A program made the position numbers and the translations under genes. This document shows, one piece after another, positions 8,878 through 17,624 of a DNA stretch of 64,000 bases (positions are counted from its first letter, which is position 1; each line of letters opens with the position of its first letter). The notes below the pieces were generated by a model. That model was given only the letters and a program-made list of their open reading frames with translations, searched no databases and was not told the DNA's origin. Source of the DNA: Streptomyces sp. HUAS MG91 (GTDB lineage: Bacteria > Actinomycetota > Actinomycetes > Streptomycetales > Streptomycetaceae); NCBI RefSeq assembly GCF_040529335.1, contig NZ_CP159534.1, positions 1,178,001-1,242,000 on the forward strand. The letters are read 5' to 3'.

Positions 8878-9804
8878 TCACGCTCCCTTGCGCATGCCGC
8901 GCAGCTGGACGACGTAGGCGACGATCATGGTGATGACGCCCATGACGATGGCGACCGTCGCGGAGTAGTTCTGCTGCTGGCCGGAGAAGGACAGCGAGTA
9001 GGTGTAGTAGTTCGGGGTGAAGTCGGTGGTGATGGCGTTCGGCGCGAGCTTCTGGAGGATCGCGGGCTCGTTGAAGAGCTGGAAGCTGCCGATGACCGAG
9101 AAGATCGTGGCGATGACGAGCGCGCCGCGGATCGCCGGGAGCTTGATGGCCGTGATGACGCGCAGGTGTCCGGCTCCGTCGATCTCGGCGGCCTCGTACA
9201 GGGAGTGCGGGATCACGCGCAGGGCCGCGTAGAGGATCAGCATGTTGTAGCCGATGAACTCCCAGGTCACGATGTTGCCGATGGAGGCGAGGACCAGGTC
9301 GGCGGAGAGCGGGTCGGGGAGCCGGACGCCGAACGCCGAGTCGATGTCGCCGACCAGGCCGTAGCGGGTGCCGTACATGAAGCCCCACATGAGGGTGGCG
9401 ACGACGGCGGGCACGGCGTACGGCAGGAAGACGGTGATCCGGAAGAAGCTCTTGCCGTAGAGCCGGCCGCTGTCGATCGCGAGGGCGACGAGCAGGGCGA
9501 GGCCCAGCATGACCGGCACCTGGATCAGCAGGAACAGGCCGACGCGGAGCACGCCGTCCCAGAACTGGCCGTCCTGCAATGCCTGTTGGTAGTTGTCCAG
9601 GCCCACGAAGTGCGTGCCGCCGATGAGTTGTGTACGGAACAGGCTCAGGTAGACGGAGTAGGCGAGGGGCGCCAGGAAGACCAGCGCGAAGACGAGGGCG
9701 AAGGGGCCGATGAATCCCCATCCCGTCCACCTGCGTCGGGTGCGGCGCGCCGGTGACCTGGCAGGGCGCCGGCCTGCGGCGGCCGGCGGTTGAAGCGTCG
9801 TCAT
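8878..9804 (-). CDS. carbohydrate ABC transporter permease (MalF type)
   Basis: A 308-residue membrane permease with six predicted helices. The EAA motif is EAAEIDGAGHLRVITAIKLPAIRG. The ATG at 9804, giving MTTLQPPAAAG, has GAGGGA upstream; the frame is open further upstream but runs across the operators, so the longer version is unlikely. It is the first gene of the operon permease-permease-binding protein-beta-galactosidase. Its promoter region carries two LacI-type operators. Confidence 0.93.
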   Translation of the reverse strand: MTTLQPPAAAGRRPARSPARRTRRRWTGWGFIGPFALVFALVFLAPLAYSVYLSLFRTQLIGGTHFVGLDNYQQALQDGQFWDGVLRVGLFLLIQVPVMLGLALLVALAIDSGRLYGKSFFRITVFLPYAVPAVVATLMWGFMYGTRYGLVGDIDSAFGVRLPDPLSADLVLASIGNIVTWEFIGYNMLILYAALRVIPHSLYEAAEIDGAGHLRVITAIKLPAIRGALVIATIFSVIGSFQLFNEPAILQKLAPNAITTDFTPNYYTYSLSFSGQQQNYSATVAIVMGVITMIVAYVVQLRGMRKGA

Positions 9805-9845
9805 CGTGCGTCCCTCGCTCGTGCGTCCTCGGGGCGGACCGTCGA

Positions 9846-9859
9846 TGTTTACGCAAACA
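9846..9859. promoter_or_regulatory. LacI-type operator 1
   Basis: TGTTTACGCAAACA, an imperfect palindrome with a single mismatch and the central CG typical of LacI-family sites. It lies 42 bp before the first permease gene, in the region shared with the divergent LacI-family gene. It matches operator 2 except at one position. Confidence 0.85.
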
Positions 9860-9890
9860 CCGCTGCGAGCACGCAGGGTGCGAGCTGTTA

Positions 9891-9904
9891 TGTTTACGTA
9901 AACA
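9891..9904. promoter_or_regulatory. LacI-type operator 2 (perfect palindrome)
   Basis: TGTTTACGTAAACA is a perfect 14-bp palindrome, 16 bp when the flanking A and T are included. Its centre is 45 bp from that of operator 1, roughly four helical turns. The LacI-family protein encoded at 10024 is the natural ligand, regulating the galactoside operon and probably itself. Confidence 0.88.
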
Positions 9905-10023
9905 TCCGGTGGCGGAATGTCTACACTGCCCACGGAGGACGGTCAAGGGCCGTTCGGCGAACGCCTGTTGACCGGGCCCGACGGGCGACCGGTGAGCGGA
10001 CACAGCGACGGGTGAGGCACACG

Positions 10024-11085
10024 GTGACAGGAACAGCGGGGGGCGCGTCGGCCCCCGGCCGCGGGCGGCACGACCGGGGTGCCCGCGGCGCGTCGATGGC
10101 GGACGTCGCCCGGGTCGCGGGGGTCTCCTCGCAGACGGTCTCCCGCGTCTCGAACGGCTTCTCGGGGGTGAACGAGGAGACCCGCGAGCGGGTCCTCGCC
10201 GCCATGCGGGAACTGGACTACCGGCCCAACAGCGCGGCCCGCGCGCTCAAGCGCGGCCAGTTCCACACCATCGGCGTCATCACGTTCACGCTGTCGACGA
10301 CGGGCAACGTGCGCACGCTGGAGGGCATCGCGACCTCGGCGGCCCAGGAGGGGTACGCGGTCACGCTGATGCCGGTCGCGGTCCCCACGCAGGACGAGGT
10401 GCGCGGCGCGTTCACCCGGCTCGGCGAGCTGGCCGTGGACGCGGTGATCGTCATCATGGAGGTGCACCTCCTGGACTCGGGGCGGCTCACGCTGCCGCCG
10501 CACGTGCAGGTGGTGGTCGTGGACTCGGACGCGGGCGACCGTTTCGCGGTGGTGGACACCGACCAGGCGGGCGGCACGCGCGACGCGGTACGGCATCTGC
10601 TCGATCTGGGCCACGGGACCGTCTGGCATCTGGCGGGCCCGTCGGACTCGTACGCCGCTCAACGCCGAACGGCCGCGTGGCGACGGGCACTTGAGGACGC
10701 CGGCCGCCCGGTCCCGGAACCGGCGCGGGGCGACTGGTCGGCGGAGTCGGGGTACCGCGCGGGGCTGGAACTGGCCGGACACCCGGACTGCACCGCCGTG
10801 TTCGCGGCCAACGACCAGATGGCGCTCGGCCTGCTGCGCGCGCTGAACGAGCGCGGCCGCAGGGTTCCTGACGACGTGTCGGTCATCGGCTTCGACGACA
10901 TCCCGGAGTCCGGCTCGTTCCTGCCGCCGCTCACCACGGTCCACCAGGACTTCGGCGAGGTCGGCAGGCGCTGCGTGGAGAGCGCGCTGCGGCAGGTGCG
11001 GCAGGGCGCGGCCGAGCGGGGGACGACACTGGTGCCCACGCGACTGGTGGTGCGGGAGAGCACGGGGCCGGCCCCCACTCGCTGA
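10024..11085 (+). CDS. LacI-family transcriptional regulator of the galactoside operon
   Basis: A 353-residue regulator. A short basic leader precedes the helix-turn-helix MADVARVAGVSSQTVSRVSNG. The periplasmic-binding-protein-like sensor domain follows, ending in the family signature DDVSVIGFDDIPESGSFLPPLTTVHQ. The GTG at 10024 is preferred because GGGTGAGG lies six bases upstream; a later ATG at 10096 lacks a good site. It is divergent from the permease operon and faces two palindromic operators. Repression lifted by galactose, allolactose or a related sugar is inferred. Confidence 0.92.
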   Translation: MTGTAGGASAPGRGRHDRGARGASMADVARVAGVSSQTVSRVSNGFSGVNEETRERVLAAMRELDYRPNSAARALKRGQFHTIGVITFTLSTTGNVRTLEGIATSAAQEGYAVTLMPVAVPTQDEVRGAFTRLGELAVDAVIVIMEVHLLDSGRLTLPPHVQVVVVDSDAGDRFAVVDTDQAGGTRDAVRHLLDLGHGTVWHLAGPSDSYAAQRRTAAWRRALEDAGRPVPEPARGDWSAESGYRAGLELAGHPDCTAVFAANDQMALGLLRALNERGRRVPDDVSVIGFDDIPESGSFLPPLTTVHQDFGEVGRRCVESALRQVRQGAAERGTTLVPTRLVVRESTGPAPTR

Positions 11086-11091
11086 AGGTGC

Positions 11092-11790
11092 TCAGCGGGC
11101 GGCGCGCCGTGCCCGGAGACGGGACAGCCGCGGCGGGACGGCGAGCAGTACCAGGCTGTAGTACTGCAGCACGGGGAAGACGAGGGCGATGGCGAACGCG
11201 ACGACCAGGGCGACGACCGTGAGGCAGCTGTCGACGTACAGGTTCTCGATCCTGAGCCGGGCCTTCTCCCTGTCCCCGTCGAGCAGCAGTTCCGGGGTGG
11301 ACTTCAGGGTCCGCAGCATCGCCAGCCGGAACACCACGCCGGCCAGCAGGGTCGCGTAGTAGAACGCCCCCACGAAGGTGTCCTGCCCGCCGAAGGAACT
11401 GATCATCTCGGTCGGGAGCGGAAGGACGACGATGGAGAGCAGCCACCCCATGTTCCACACCATCAGGGGGCGGGTGAGCTTCGCGACCGACGAGAAGGCG
11501 CGGTGGTGTTCGAGCCAGATGTTCGCGATGACCGCGAAGCTGAGCAGGAAGCTCCAGATCTGCGCGAGGTGATCGGTGATCACCTCGCTGGCGCGCTCGT
11601 GGTTGGCCGCGGCCTCCGGGACGAGGTCCACGAGCGGCAGGATCAGCAGGGTGATCGAGATCGCGGCCACCGCGTCGGTGAAGAGCAGCAGCCGCTCCGC
11701 CGAGACACCCCCCTCGATGCCGTCCGACGACGCGTCCGCAGGCTCGGTCCCCCCTGCGCCGGTCCCGTCGACGATGCCGCTGGTACCCAT
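11092..11790 (-). CDS. TMEM175-family (DUF1211) membrane protein
   Basis: A 232-residue membrane protein with about six predicted helices. The first helix carries LFTDAVAAISITLLILPL, matching the FSDxxxAIxxTLL signature of TMEM175. Bacterial members form tetrameric potassium channels; this assignment rests on that motif and on the helix pattern. The N-terminal 27 residues are Gly/Ser/Ala rich. It is convergent with the LacI gene and the two stops are only 6 bp apart. The roughly 200 bp upstream hold no recognisable gene. Confidence 0.82.
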   Translation of the reverse strand: MGTSGIVDGTGAGGTEPADASSDGIEGGVSAERLLLFTDAVAAISITLLILPLVDLVPEAAANHERASEVITDHLAQIWSFLLSFAVIANIWLEHHRAFSSVAKLTRPLMVWNMGWLLSIVVLPLPTEMISSFGGQDTFVGAFYYATLLAGVVFRLAMLRTLKSTPELLLDGDREKARLRIENLYVDSCLTVVALVVAFAIALVFPVLQYYSLVLLAVPPRLSRLRARRAAR

Positions 11791-11986
11791 GTGGTCGCAC
11801 CTCTCCCTGTCCGGTCCACCGGGCTTGCCACGGCAGCCGGAATCTGCTGGTCGCGGACGGTCCGACGACCGGAGCGGACTCTACCCGGCGATCATGTGCG
11901 CGGAGACCGTGGGGAGTTGAGGGTGCGGGGGGATCCCGTGGAGACACGTGGCTCCCCTCGCGTCTCCCTCCGCGCGCAGGTGCGGC

Positions 11987-12544
11987 TCAGCCGATGCCGA
12001 GCCCCTCCAGGACGACCGCCCCCGGCAGTTCGGCGAGTGCCTTGCCCGGCACGATCAGCTTGCCGCGGCGGGTGCCGCTGCCGATCAGGACGTACGGGAG
12101 GTCGACGACGGCCGCGTCCACCAGGACCTGCCAGTCGGCGGGCAGGCCGATCGGGGTGATGCCGCCGTACTCCATGCCGGTCTCGCCGACAGCGGTGTCC
12201 ATCGCGGCGAACGAGGCCTTGCGGGCGCCGAGTTGGCGGCGCACCGCGCCGTTCACGTCGACCTTCGTGGTGGAGAGCACGACGCACGCCGCGAGGGTGC
12301 TCTCGCCGCCGCGCCTGCCCGCGACGACCACGCAGTTCGCGGACTGCGCGAGCAGCTCCGGGCCGTAGTGTTCGACGAACGTGGCGGTGTCGGCCCACTC
12401 CGGGTCGGTGTCGACGTGGATCAGGTCCTGCGCGGGCACCGTGCCGCGCCAGTGCCGTACGGCGTCGGCGACGGGACGGGTGAGCAGGTCGAGGGCCTCG
12501 GGGGCCGGCCGGACGTGGTCGAAATCTCCGATGGGTGCGCGCAT
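11987..12544 (-). CDS. YbaK/EbsC-type aminoacyl-tRNA deacylase
   Basis: A 185-residue protein made of the YbaK/ProX editing domain. Such proteins hydrolyse misacylated tRNAs (for example Cys-tRNAPro) in the cytoplasm. Family features include SANCVVVAGRRGGESTLAACVV, the lysine in STTKVDVNGAVRRQLG and the GGITPIGLP loop. It starts 43 bp downstream of the stop of an XRE/cupin regulator on the same strand, so the two may be co-transcribed. Confidence 0.88.
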   Translation of the reverse strand: MRAPIGDFDHVRPAPEALDLLTRPVADAVRHWRGTVPAQDLIHVDTDPEWADTATFVEHYGPELLAQSANCVVVAGRRGGESTLAACVVLSTTKVDVNGAVRRQLGARKASFAAMDTAVGETGMEYGGITPIGLPADWQVLVDAAVVDLPYVLIGSGTRRGKLIVPGKALAELPGAVVLEGLGIG

Positions 12545-12587
12545 GGCGGCACGCTAACAGCCGCCGCGCGTGGATGAATCGGGCGTC

Positions 12588-13160
12588 TCAGCGTACGGGC
12601 GGCACCGATACGGCCATGATCATCCGGGCCGGGGCGGTGCCGTCGTTGCGGTACTCGTGCGGTGCGTTCGCCTCGAAGGTGACGCTCGCGCCCTCGGGCA
12701 CCTGGTGCCGGACGCCGTCCACGACCAGGGTCAGCTCCCCCTCGGTCACATGGACGAGCTCGATGGTGCCGTCCGGGTGCGGGTCGGAGGCGCTGCCCTC
12801 GTCCGGCTGGAGCAGCCAGTCCCACATCTCCAGGGGGCCGGGCGCCTCGGTCCCGGCGAGCAGCCGGTGATAGCTGCCGGCCTCCGTGGACCACAGGCGC
12901 ACCGCCTGCTCCGCGGGCACGATCCGCACCTTGGGTCCCTGCTCGTAGTCGAGCAGCGTGGTGATGCTGATGCCCAGCGCGTCGCCGATCTTGACGACGG
13001 TGCCGATGCTCGGGTTGGTGCGGGCCTGCTCGATCTGGATGAGCATGCCGCGGCTGACTCCGGCCCGGGCGGCGAGCGCGTCCAGGGTGAAGCCGCGCTC
13101 GGAGCGCCAGTGTTTGACGTTGCGGGCGAGCGACTGGGTCAGCAGGTCGAGATCCGACAC
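12588..13160 (-). CDS. XRE-family regulator with C-terminal cupin domain
   Basis: A 190-residue transcription factor. An N-terminal helix-turn-helix, with FTLDALAARAGVSRGMLIQIE near residues 24-44, is joined to a cupin barrel containing HVTEGELTLVVDGVRHQVPEG. Proteins of this design sense small metabolites and often control amino-acid transport or polyamine genes. The GTG at 13160 is used. It is upstream of the YbaK-like gene, which is a candidate target or operon partner. Confidence 0.9.
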   Translation of the reverse strand: MSDLDLLTQSLARNVKHWRSERGFTLDALAARAGVSRGMLIQIEQARTNPSIGTVVKIGDALGISITTLLDYEQGPKVRIVPAEQAVRLWSTEAGSYHRLLAGTEAPGPLEMWDWLLQPDEGSASDPHPDGTIELVHVTEGELTLVVDGVRHQVPEGASVTFEANAPHEYRNDGTAPARMIMAVSVPPVR

Positions 13161-13294
13161 ATTCCGTCCATGGGGCAGGGGTGAGCGGGGAGCGGGCGGC
13201 GGGCAGTGCGATGCACTTCAGCGTTCATCGAACTGTACTGCGAGGTACGCCGTGGCAGTATTCCGCGACCCCAGCACGGCTTCCGTCGTGGCCG

Positions 13295-13590
13295 GTCGCG
13301 CAGTTCCCCGCACCCCTGAGTAGTTCATCGGCTGACGGCCGGTGGCCGCTTCTCGCGCAGTTCCCCGCGCCCCTGAGGCATGCGCTGCGCGCAGCCTCCC
13401 CCTGGGGGTGCGCCACGCGTGCTACTCCGATGAGATGCCGCACGAAGTGCGCATCTCAGGGGCGCGGGGAACTGCGCGACCAACCACGACGGTGGCGCAC
13501 CCGAAGGACAACCCAGGGGCGCGGGGAACTGCGCGAGCAGCCGCGACGGGGGGGCGCGCCCGGAGAACGACCCAGGAGTGCGGGGAATCG
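13295..13590. repeat. cluster of five about 25-bp repeats, two in one orientation and three inverted
   Basis: The 456 bp between the XRE gene and the MFS gene hold five copies of a unit around GCGCAGTTCCCCGCGCCCCTGAG. Copies 1 and 2 (13295-13320, 13352-13377) read in plus orientation. Copies 3 and 4 (13455-13480, 13513-13536) and a degenerate copy 5 (about 13572-13590) are inverted. Copies 2 and 3 could pair into a long hairpin with about 77 bases between them. Similar GC-rich units are dispersed between genes in many streptomycetes (from memory). There is no open frame of note, and the spacing is too irregular for a CRISPR array. Confidence 0.85.
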
Positions 13591-13617
13591 ATCGGGCGGC
13601 GTCCGCCGGGGTTCGGG

Positions 13618-14952
13618 TCAGATGCGGTAGCGCCGCAGCGCGGGCACCGCGAGGGCCAGCCCCAGCATCGCCACCACCACGAGCACCCCACCCCCGGCAA
13701 CAGCCTCCCGCGCACCGAACACCGACCCGGCCGAACCGTGCAGCACATCGGCAAGCCGCGGCCCGCCCGCGACGACCACGGTGAAGACCCCCTGCATACG
13801 GCCCCGCATCTCATCAGTGGCCGCGGACAGCAGAATCGCCCCGCGGAACACCATGGAGACCATGTCGGCGACCCCGGCCACGGCCAGGAACACCACGGCG
13901 AGCCACAGACTCCGGCTCAACCCGAACCCGGCGATGGCCGCACCCCAGGCGACCACGGCCCCGATCACCATCCACCCGTGCCGCCGCGCCCGCGAGAACG
14001 TCCCCGAGAAGAGCCCCCCGGCCACCGCCCCGATCGGAATCGCGGCGAACAGCAGCCCGAGCGCCAGCCCCTCCCCGTACGAGCCGTACGTCTCGGCGGC
14101 GAGCTGCGGGAACAGGGCGCGCGGCATGCCGAACACCATGGCGATGATGTCGGCGAGGAACGACAGCAGCAGCACCTTGTGCGCGGAGATGTAGCGGAAC
14201 CCCTCCACGATCTCGCGCACCCCGGCGCGGCGCTTGATCTCGGACAGCGGCGGCAGCGCGGGCAGCTTGTGGACGGCCCAGACCGTGACGCACAGCGCGA
14301 CGGCGTCGATGAGATACAGCTCGGGCAGCCCGATCACGGGTATGAGGACACCGGCGAGCAGCGGCCCCACGACCTGTCCGGTCTGCATGACGGTCGAGCC
14401 GAGCGCGTTGGCCGCGGGGAGCTGGTCCTCGGGCACGAGCCGGGCGATGGAGGCGGTGCGCGCCGGGGAGTTGAGCCCCCAGAAGGCCTGCTGGAGGGCG
14501 AGCAGCACCATCAGTACGGCGACGGATTCGAGCCCGCTGACGGCCTGGATCCAGAACAGCAACGAGGTGACGGCGATGCCCGAGTTGGTGACGAGCAGCA
14601 GTTTTCGGCGGTCCACGCTGTCGGCGACGGCGCCGCCCCACAGGGCGAAGACGATCAGCGGGACGAGCCCGGCGAGGCTCGCGGCGCCGACCCAGGCCGA
14701 GGAGCCGGTGATGTCGAAGATCTGCTTCGGCACGGCGACGGCCGTGAGCTGACTGCCCACGGCCGTGACGATGGTGGAGGTCCACAGCCGGCGGTAGGCG
14801 GGGACGCGCAGCGGCCGGGTGTCCATGGCGAAGCGCCGCCAGCCGCGCCGTGGCTCGCTCGCCGCCCGTGTCTCCTCCGGCTCCCGCGATTCGGCCTCGG
14901 TGTCGGTACTGCTGTCGCTCGTGTCCACGTACATCCTGCTTGCTCGGTACAT
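13618..14952 (-). CDS. MFS transporter (EntS/MFS_3-like exporter)
   Basis: A 444-residue protein with twelve predicted helices and a hydrophilic N-terminal tail of about 45 residues. The loop between helices 2 and 3 reads GGAVADSVDRRKLL, the MFS signature. The overall sequence resembles the EntS-like transmembrane-effector (MFS_3) group, which exports siderophores or drugs. An alternative ATG lies at 14934; neither start has a convincing ribosome binding site. The substrate is unknown. The repeat cluster lies just past its stop codon. Confidence 0.88.
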   Translation of the reverse strand: MYRASRMYVDTSDSSTDTEAESREPEETRAASEPRRGWRRFAMDTRPLRVPAYRRLWTSTIVTAVGSQLTAVAVPKQIFDITGSSAWVGAASLAGLVPLIVFALWGGAVADSVDRRKLLLVTNSGIAVTSLLFWIQAVSGLESVAVLMVLLALQQAFWGLNSPARTASIARLVPEDQLPAANALGSTVMQTGQVVGPLLAGVLIPVIGLPELYLIDAVALCVTVWAVHKLPALPPLSEIKRRAGVREIVEGFRYISAHKVLLLSFLADIIAMVFGMPRALFPQLAAETYGSYGEGLALGLLFAAIPIGAVAGGLFSGTFSRARRHGWMVIGAVVAWGAAIAGFGLSRSLWLAVVFLAVAGVADMVSMVFRGAILLSAATDEMRGRMQGVFTVVVAGGPRLADVLHGSAGSVFGAREAVAGGGVLVVVAMLGLALAVPALRRYRI

Positions 14953-15006
14953 CTATCAGCTGCAGGGTTCACTATCGCAGCACCGGCCGGAGCCGGGAAC
15001 AGCGTC

Positions 15007-15624
15007 TCAGCCTCCGGCGACCAGCAGGATCCCCATCGTGATCATGGTGGCGGCGACCAGCCCGTCCAGGACCCGCCAGGCGGCGGGCCTCGCCAGGAAG
15101 CGGCCGAGCAGCCGGGACCCGAAGCCGAGCGCGGTGAACCAGCAGAGGCTGGCCAGGGCCGCGCCGAGTCCGAAGGTCCAGCGCAGCGCGCCCTGACCGG
15201 CCGCCACCGAGCCGAGCAGGAACACGGTGTCGAGGTAGACGTGCGGGTTGAGCCAGGTCAGGGCGAGGCAGGTGAGCACGGCCCGCCGCCGTGATCCGGT
15301 CGTCGTGCCCTCGGCGCGCAGCGCGTCCCCGGCCGGGGCGATCACCCGGCGGGCGGCGAGCACTCCGTAGCAGATCAGGAACGCGCCTCCGATCCAGCCG
15401 ACCGCCGTCACCGCCTGGGGATAGGCGACGACGAGCGCCCCCACGCCGCCCACGCCCAGCGCGATGAGCACCGCGTCCGACACCGCGCAGATGCCGACGA
15501 CGGCGAGCACGGCGTCGCGCCGCACCCCTTGGCGCAGCACGAAGGCGTTCTGCGCCCCGATGGCGACGATGAGCGAGAGACCGGTGCCGAAGCCCGCGAG
15601 CGCGGCGGCGAGTGAGGCGTTCAT
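15007..15624 (-). CDS. lysE: LysE-family basic amino acid exporter
   Basis: A 205-residue membrane protein with six predicted helices that exports lysine and/or arginine. Family signatures are AIGAQNAFVLRQG in the first helix and WLNPHVYLDTVFLLG in the middle. It is divergent from an ArgP/LysG-type LysR regulator 66 bp away, the classic arrangement for amino-acid-inducible export. Length is normal. Confidence 0.93.
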   Translation of the reverse strand: MNASLAAALAGFGTGLSLIVAIGAQNAFVLRQGVRRDAVLAVVGICAVSDAVLIALGVGGVGALVVAYPQAVTAVGWIGGAFLICYGVLAARRVIAPAGDALRAEGTTTGSRRRAVLTCLALTWLNPHVYLDTVFLLGSVAAGQGALRWTFGLGAALASLCWFTALGFGSRLLGRFLARPAAWRVLDGLVAATMITMGILLVAGG

Positions 15625-15690
15625 GGCATCGACGCTACGGGCGCGATCACCGCGCGTACAGCTAAAGATTCTTACGTAACATTAGCGCTC

Positions 15691-16611
15691 GTGATGATTC
15701 CGGAACTGCCGCTCGACCAGGTCAGGACGCTGCTCGCGGTGATCGACGAGGGGACGTTCGACGCGGCGGCGGCCGCGCTGCACGTGACGCCGTCGGCGGT
15801 CAGCCAGCGCGTCAAGGCGCTGGAGCAGCGCACGGGCCGGGTGCTGCTCGTCCGTACGAAACCGGTGCGGCCCACCGAGTCGGGCGCGGTCGTCGTCCGG
15901 TACGCGCGTCAGCTCGCCCGCCTGGAGCGCGACGCGTACGCCGAGCTGGGCCTGACCACCGAGGATGCGGAGGCGACCCGGGTCTCGGTGGCGGTGAACG
16001 CGGACTCCCTGGCCACCTGGTTCCTCGGCGCCCTGGAGCGGGTCGACCGGACCCCGTACGTCTGCTTCGAGCTGCACCGCGAGGACGAGGCGAACACGGC
16101 GGAACTGCTGCGCGAGGGCCGGGTGATGGCGGCGGTGACCTCGTCGCCCGAGCCGGTGGCGGGCTGTTCGGTGCGGGCGCTGGGCCGGATGCGCTATCTG
16201 GCGGCGGCGAGCCCCGGCTTCGCCCGCCGCCACCTCGAAGGACCGCTCGCCGACGCCCTCGCCGAAGCGCCCGTGATGATCTTCGACCGCAGCGACGACC
16301 TTCAGGACGGTTTCGTGCGGGGACTGCGCCGGGACCGGCGCGGGGCGAGCCGGATCAGGCACGCGGTGCCCACGTCGGAGGGGTTCGTCGAGTCGGTCGC
16401 CCTGGGGCTCGGCTGGGGCATGCTGCCCGAGTGGCAGGCCGAGCCGCTGTTCCGGTCCGGCCGCCTGGTACGGCTCGCCCCGGACCGCCCGGTCGACGTC
16501 CCGCTCCACTGGCAGCAGTGGAAGCTGGACTCCCCCGCGCTCGCCGCGGTGGCGGACGCGGTGACGGCGGCGGCCACCGAAGCCCTGCGGCCCTCCGGTC
16601 GGTCGAGTTAG
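15691..16611 (+). CDS. argP: LysR-family regulator of lysE (ArgP/LysG type)
   Basis: A 306-residue LysR-type regulator. The N-terminal winged helix includes FDAAAAALHVTPSAVSQRVKALEQ and the effector domain has the ArgP layout. It begins with GTG at 15691; an ATG follows immediately at 15694. It is divergent from lysE and probably activates it when lysine or arginine accumulates. The shared 66-bp region contains AT-rich CTAAAGATTCTTACGTAAC, suitable for promoter and operator. Confidence 0.92.
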   Translation: MMIPELPLDQVRTLLAVIDEGTFDAAAAALHVTPSAVSQRVKALEQRTGRVLLVRTKPVRPTESGAVVVRYARQLARLERDAYAELGLTTEDAEATRVSVAVNADSLATWFLGALERVDRTPYVCFELHREDEANTAELLREGRVMAAVTSSPEPVAGCSVRALGRMRYLAAASPGFARRHLEGPLADALAEAPVMIFDRSDDLQDGFVRGLRRDRRGASRIRHAVPTSEGFVESVALGLGWGMLPEWQAEPLFRSGRLVRLAPDRPVDVPLHWQQWKLDSPALAAVADAVTAAATEALRPSGRSS

Positions 16612-16709
16612 TCGAGTTGCTTGCCCCTTCTTGCCGAGGACGGCCACCTGGTCGTCCTCGCGCGGCAGTCCCTACGAGGCGTAGCCGGTGCCCGGACCGG
16701 AGCGCAGGT

Positions 16710-17498
16710 TCACAACCCGCCGCCCGCACCGCCGGTCACGTCCGTGCCGGTGTCCTCCAGGTCGGCCAGGGCGAGCAGTTGCTCCGGGGTGACGTCGGCC
16801 GGGATGGGCCGGGGTGCGGGCGTGCGCAGCGGCGGCTGCCAGCCCGCCTCTTTGTCCCAGGTGCGCACGACGCGGGCGGGCGCCCCCGCCACCACCGCGT
16901 GGTCGGGAATCTCGCCGCGCACGACGGCGCCCGCCGCGACGACGACGTTCCGCCCGATGCGGGCACCGGGGAGGATCACGGCGTTGGTCCCGATCCAGCA
17001 GCCGGGCCCGATCTCCACCGGCTCCATCCGCGGCCACTGCTTGCCGACGGGCTGTTCCGGGTCGTCGTAGGAGTGATTGGTGGAGGTGATGTAGACGTAC
17101 GGGCCCATGTAGACGTCCCGCCCGACGGTCACCGTGGTGTCCGCGATGACATGGCTGCCGCGTCCGATGACGACACCGTCGCCGATGGTCAGGATCGGGT
17201 CGGGGCCGAGGTCGAGGTCGGGCATCATCCCGGCCGTCAGCGTGACCTGTTCGCCGATGATGCAGTGGGCGCCGAGCCGGATCCAGGGCTCCCCGAACAG
17301 GGTGCCCTGCGGGAAGGCCAGCCGGGTCCCGTGGCCGATCGCGCGGAACGGGTGGCCGCCGGTCTGCTCCGCCGTGACCGCGCCCCTGCGCTGCATCCAG
17401 CGCCATCCGGCCTGGACGGCCCGGTGGGCGAGGCCGCCGCGACCGCCCCGGCCGGCCTGACCGTCGGGGGACGAGAACACGTTCCATTTCATCGGCAC
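16710..17498 (-). CDS. hexapeptide-repeat acyltransferase (CatB-like)
   Basis: A 262-residue left-handed beta-helix protein with repeated [LIV]-G-x4 units, for example IGDGVVIGRGSHVIADTTVTVG, then GPGCWIGTNAVILPGARIG and GRNVVVAAGAVVRG. The loop histidine in STNHSYDD fits a xenobiotic/sugar acetyltransferase active site. Acetyl-CoA is the likely donor and the acceptor is unknown. Start is GTG at 17498 or ATG at 17492. The C-terminal 50 residues are outside the helix. Confidence 0.85.
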   Translation of the reverse strand: MPMKWNVFSSPDGQAGRGGRGGLAHRAVQAGWRWMQRRGAVTAEQTGGHPFRAIGHGTRLAFPQGTLFGEPWIRLGAHCIIGEQVTLTAGMMPDLDLGPDPILTIGDGVVIGRGSHVIADTTVTVGRDVYMGPYVYITSTNHSYDDPEQPVGKQWPRMEPVEIGPGCWIGTNAVILPGARIGRNVVVAAGAVVRGEIPDHAVVAGAPARVVRTWDKEAGWQPPLRTPAPRPIPADVTPEQLLALADLEDTGTDVTGGAGGGL

Positions 17499-17624
17499 GG
17501 CGCTACGTTACTCACCCGTACCGTCCGCCCCCACCTCACCGGCCTGTGATCTTCACCCCACAGGTACGGTTCGCTCTGGCGCGACACCACGACCGACCAC
17601 CATCGGGAATCAAGAGGAGCAGGC

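Noticed and set aside
6902..8917. A 671-codon frame antisense to the binding protein and a permease.
   Set aside because: Its Val/Gly/Arg/Asp-rich composition is typical of antisense reading in high-GC genes; both genes on the other strand have clear family motifs.
13295..13590. CRISPR array or insertion-sequence ends.
   Set aside because: Repeats occur in both orientations at irregular spacing, there are no cas genes, and no transposase lies between them.
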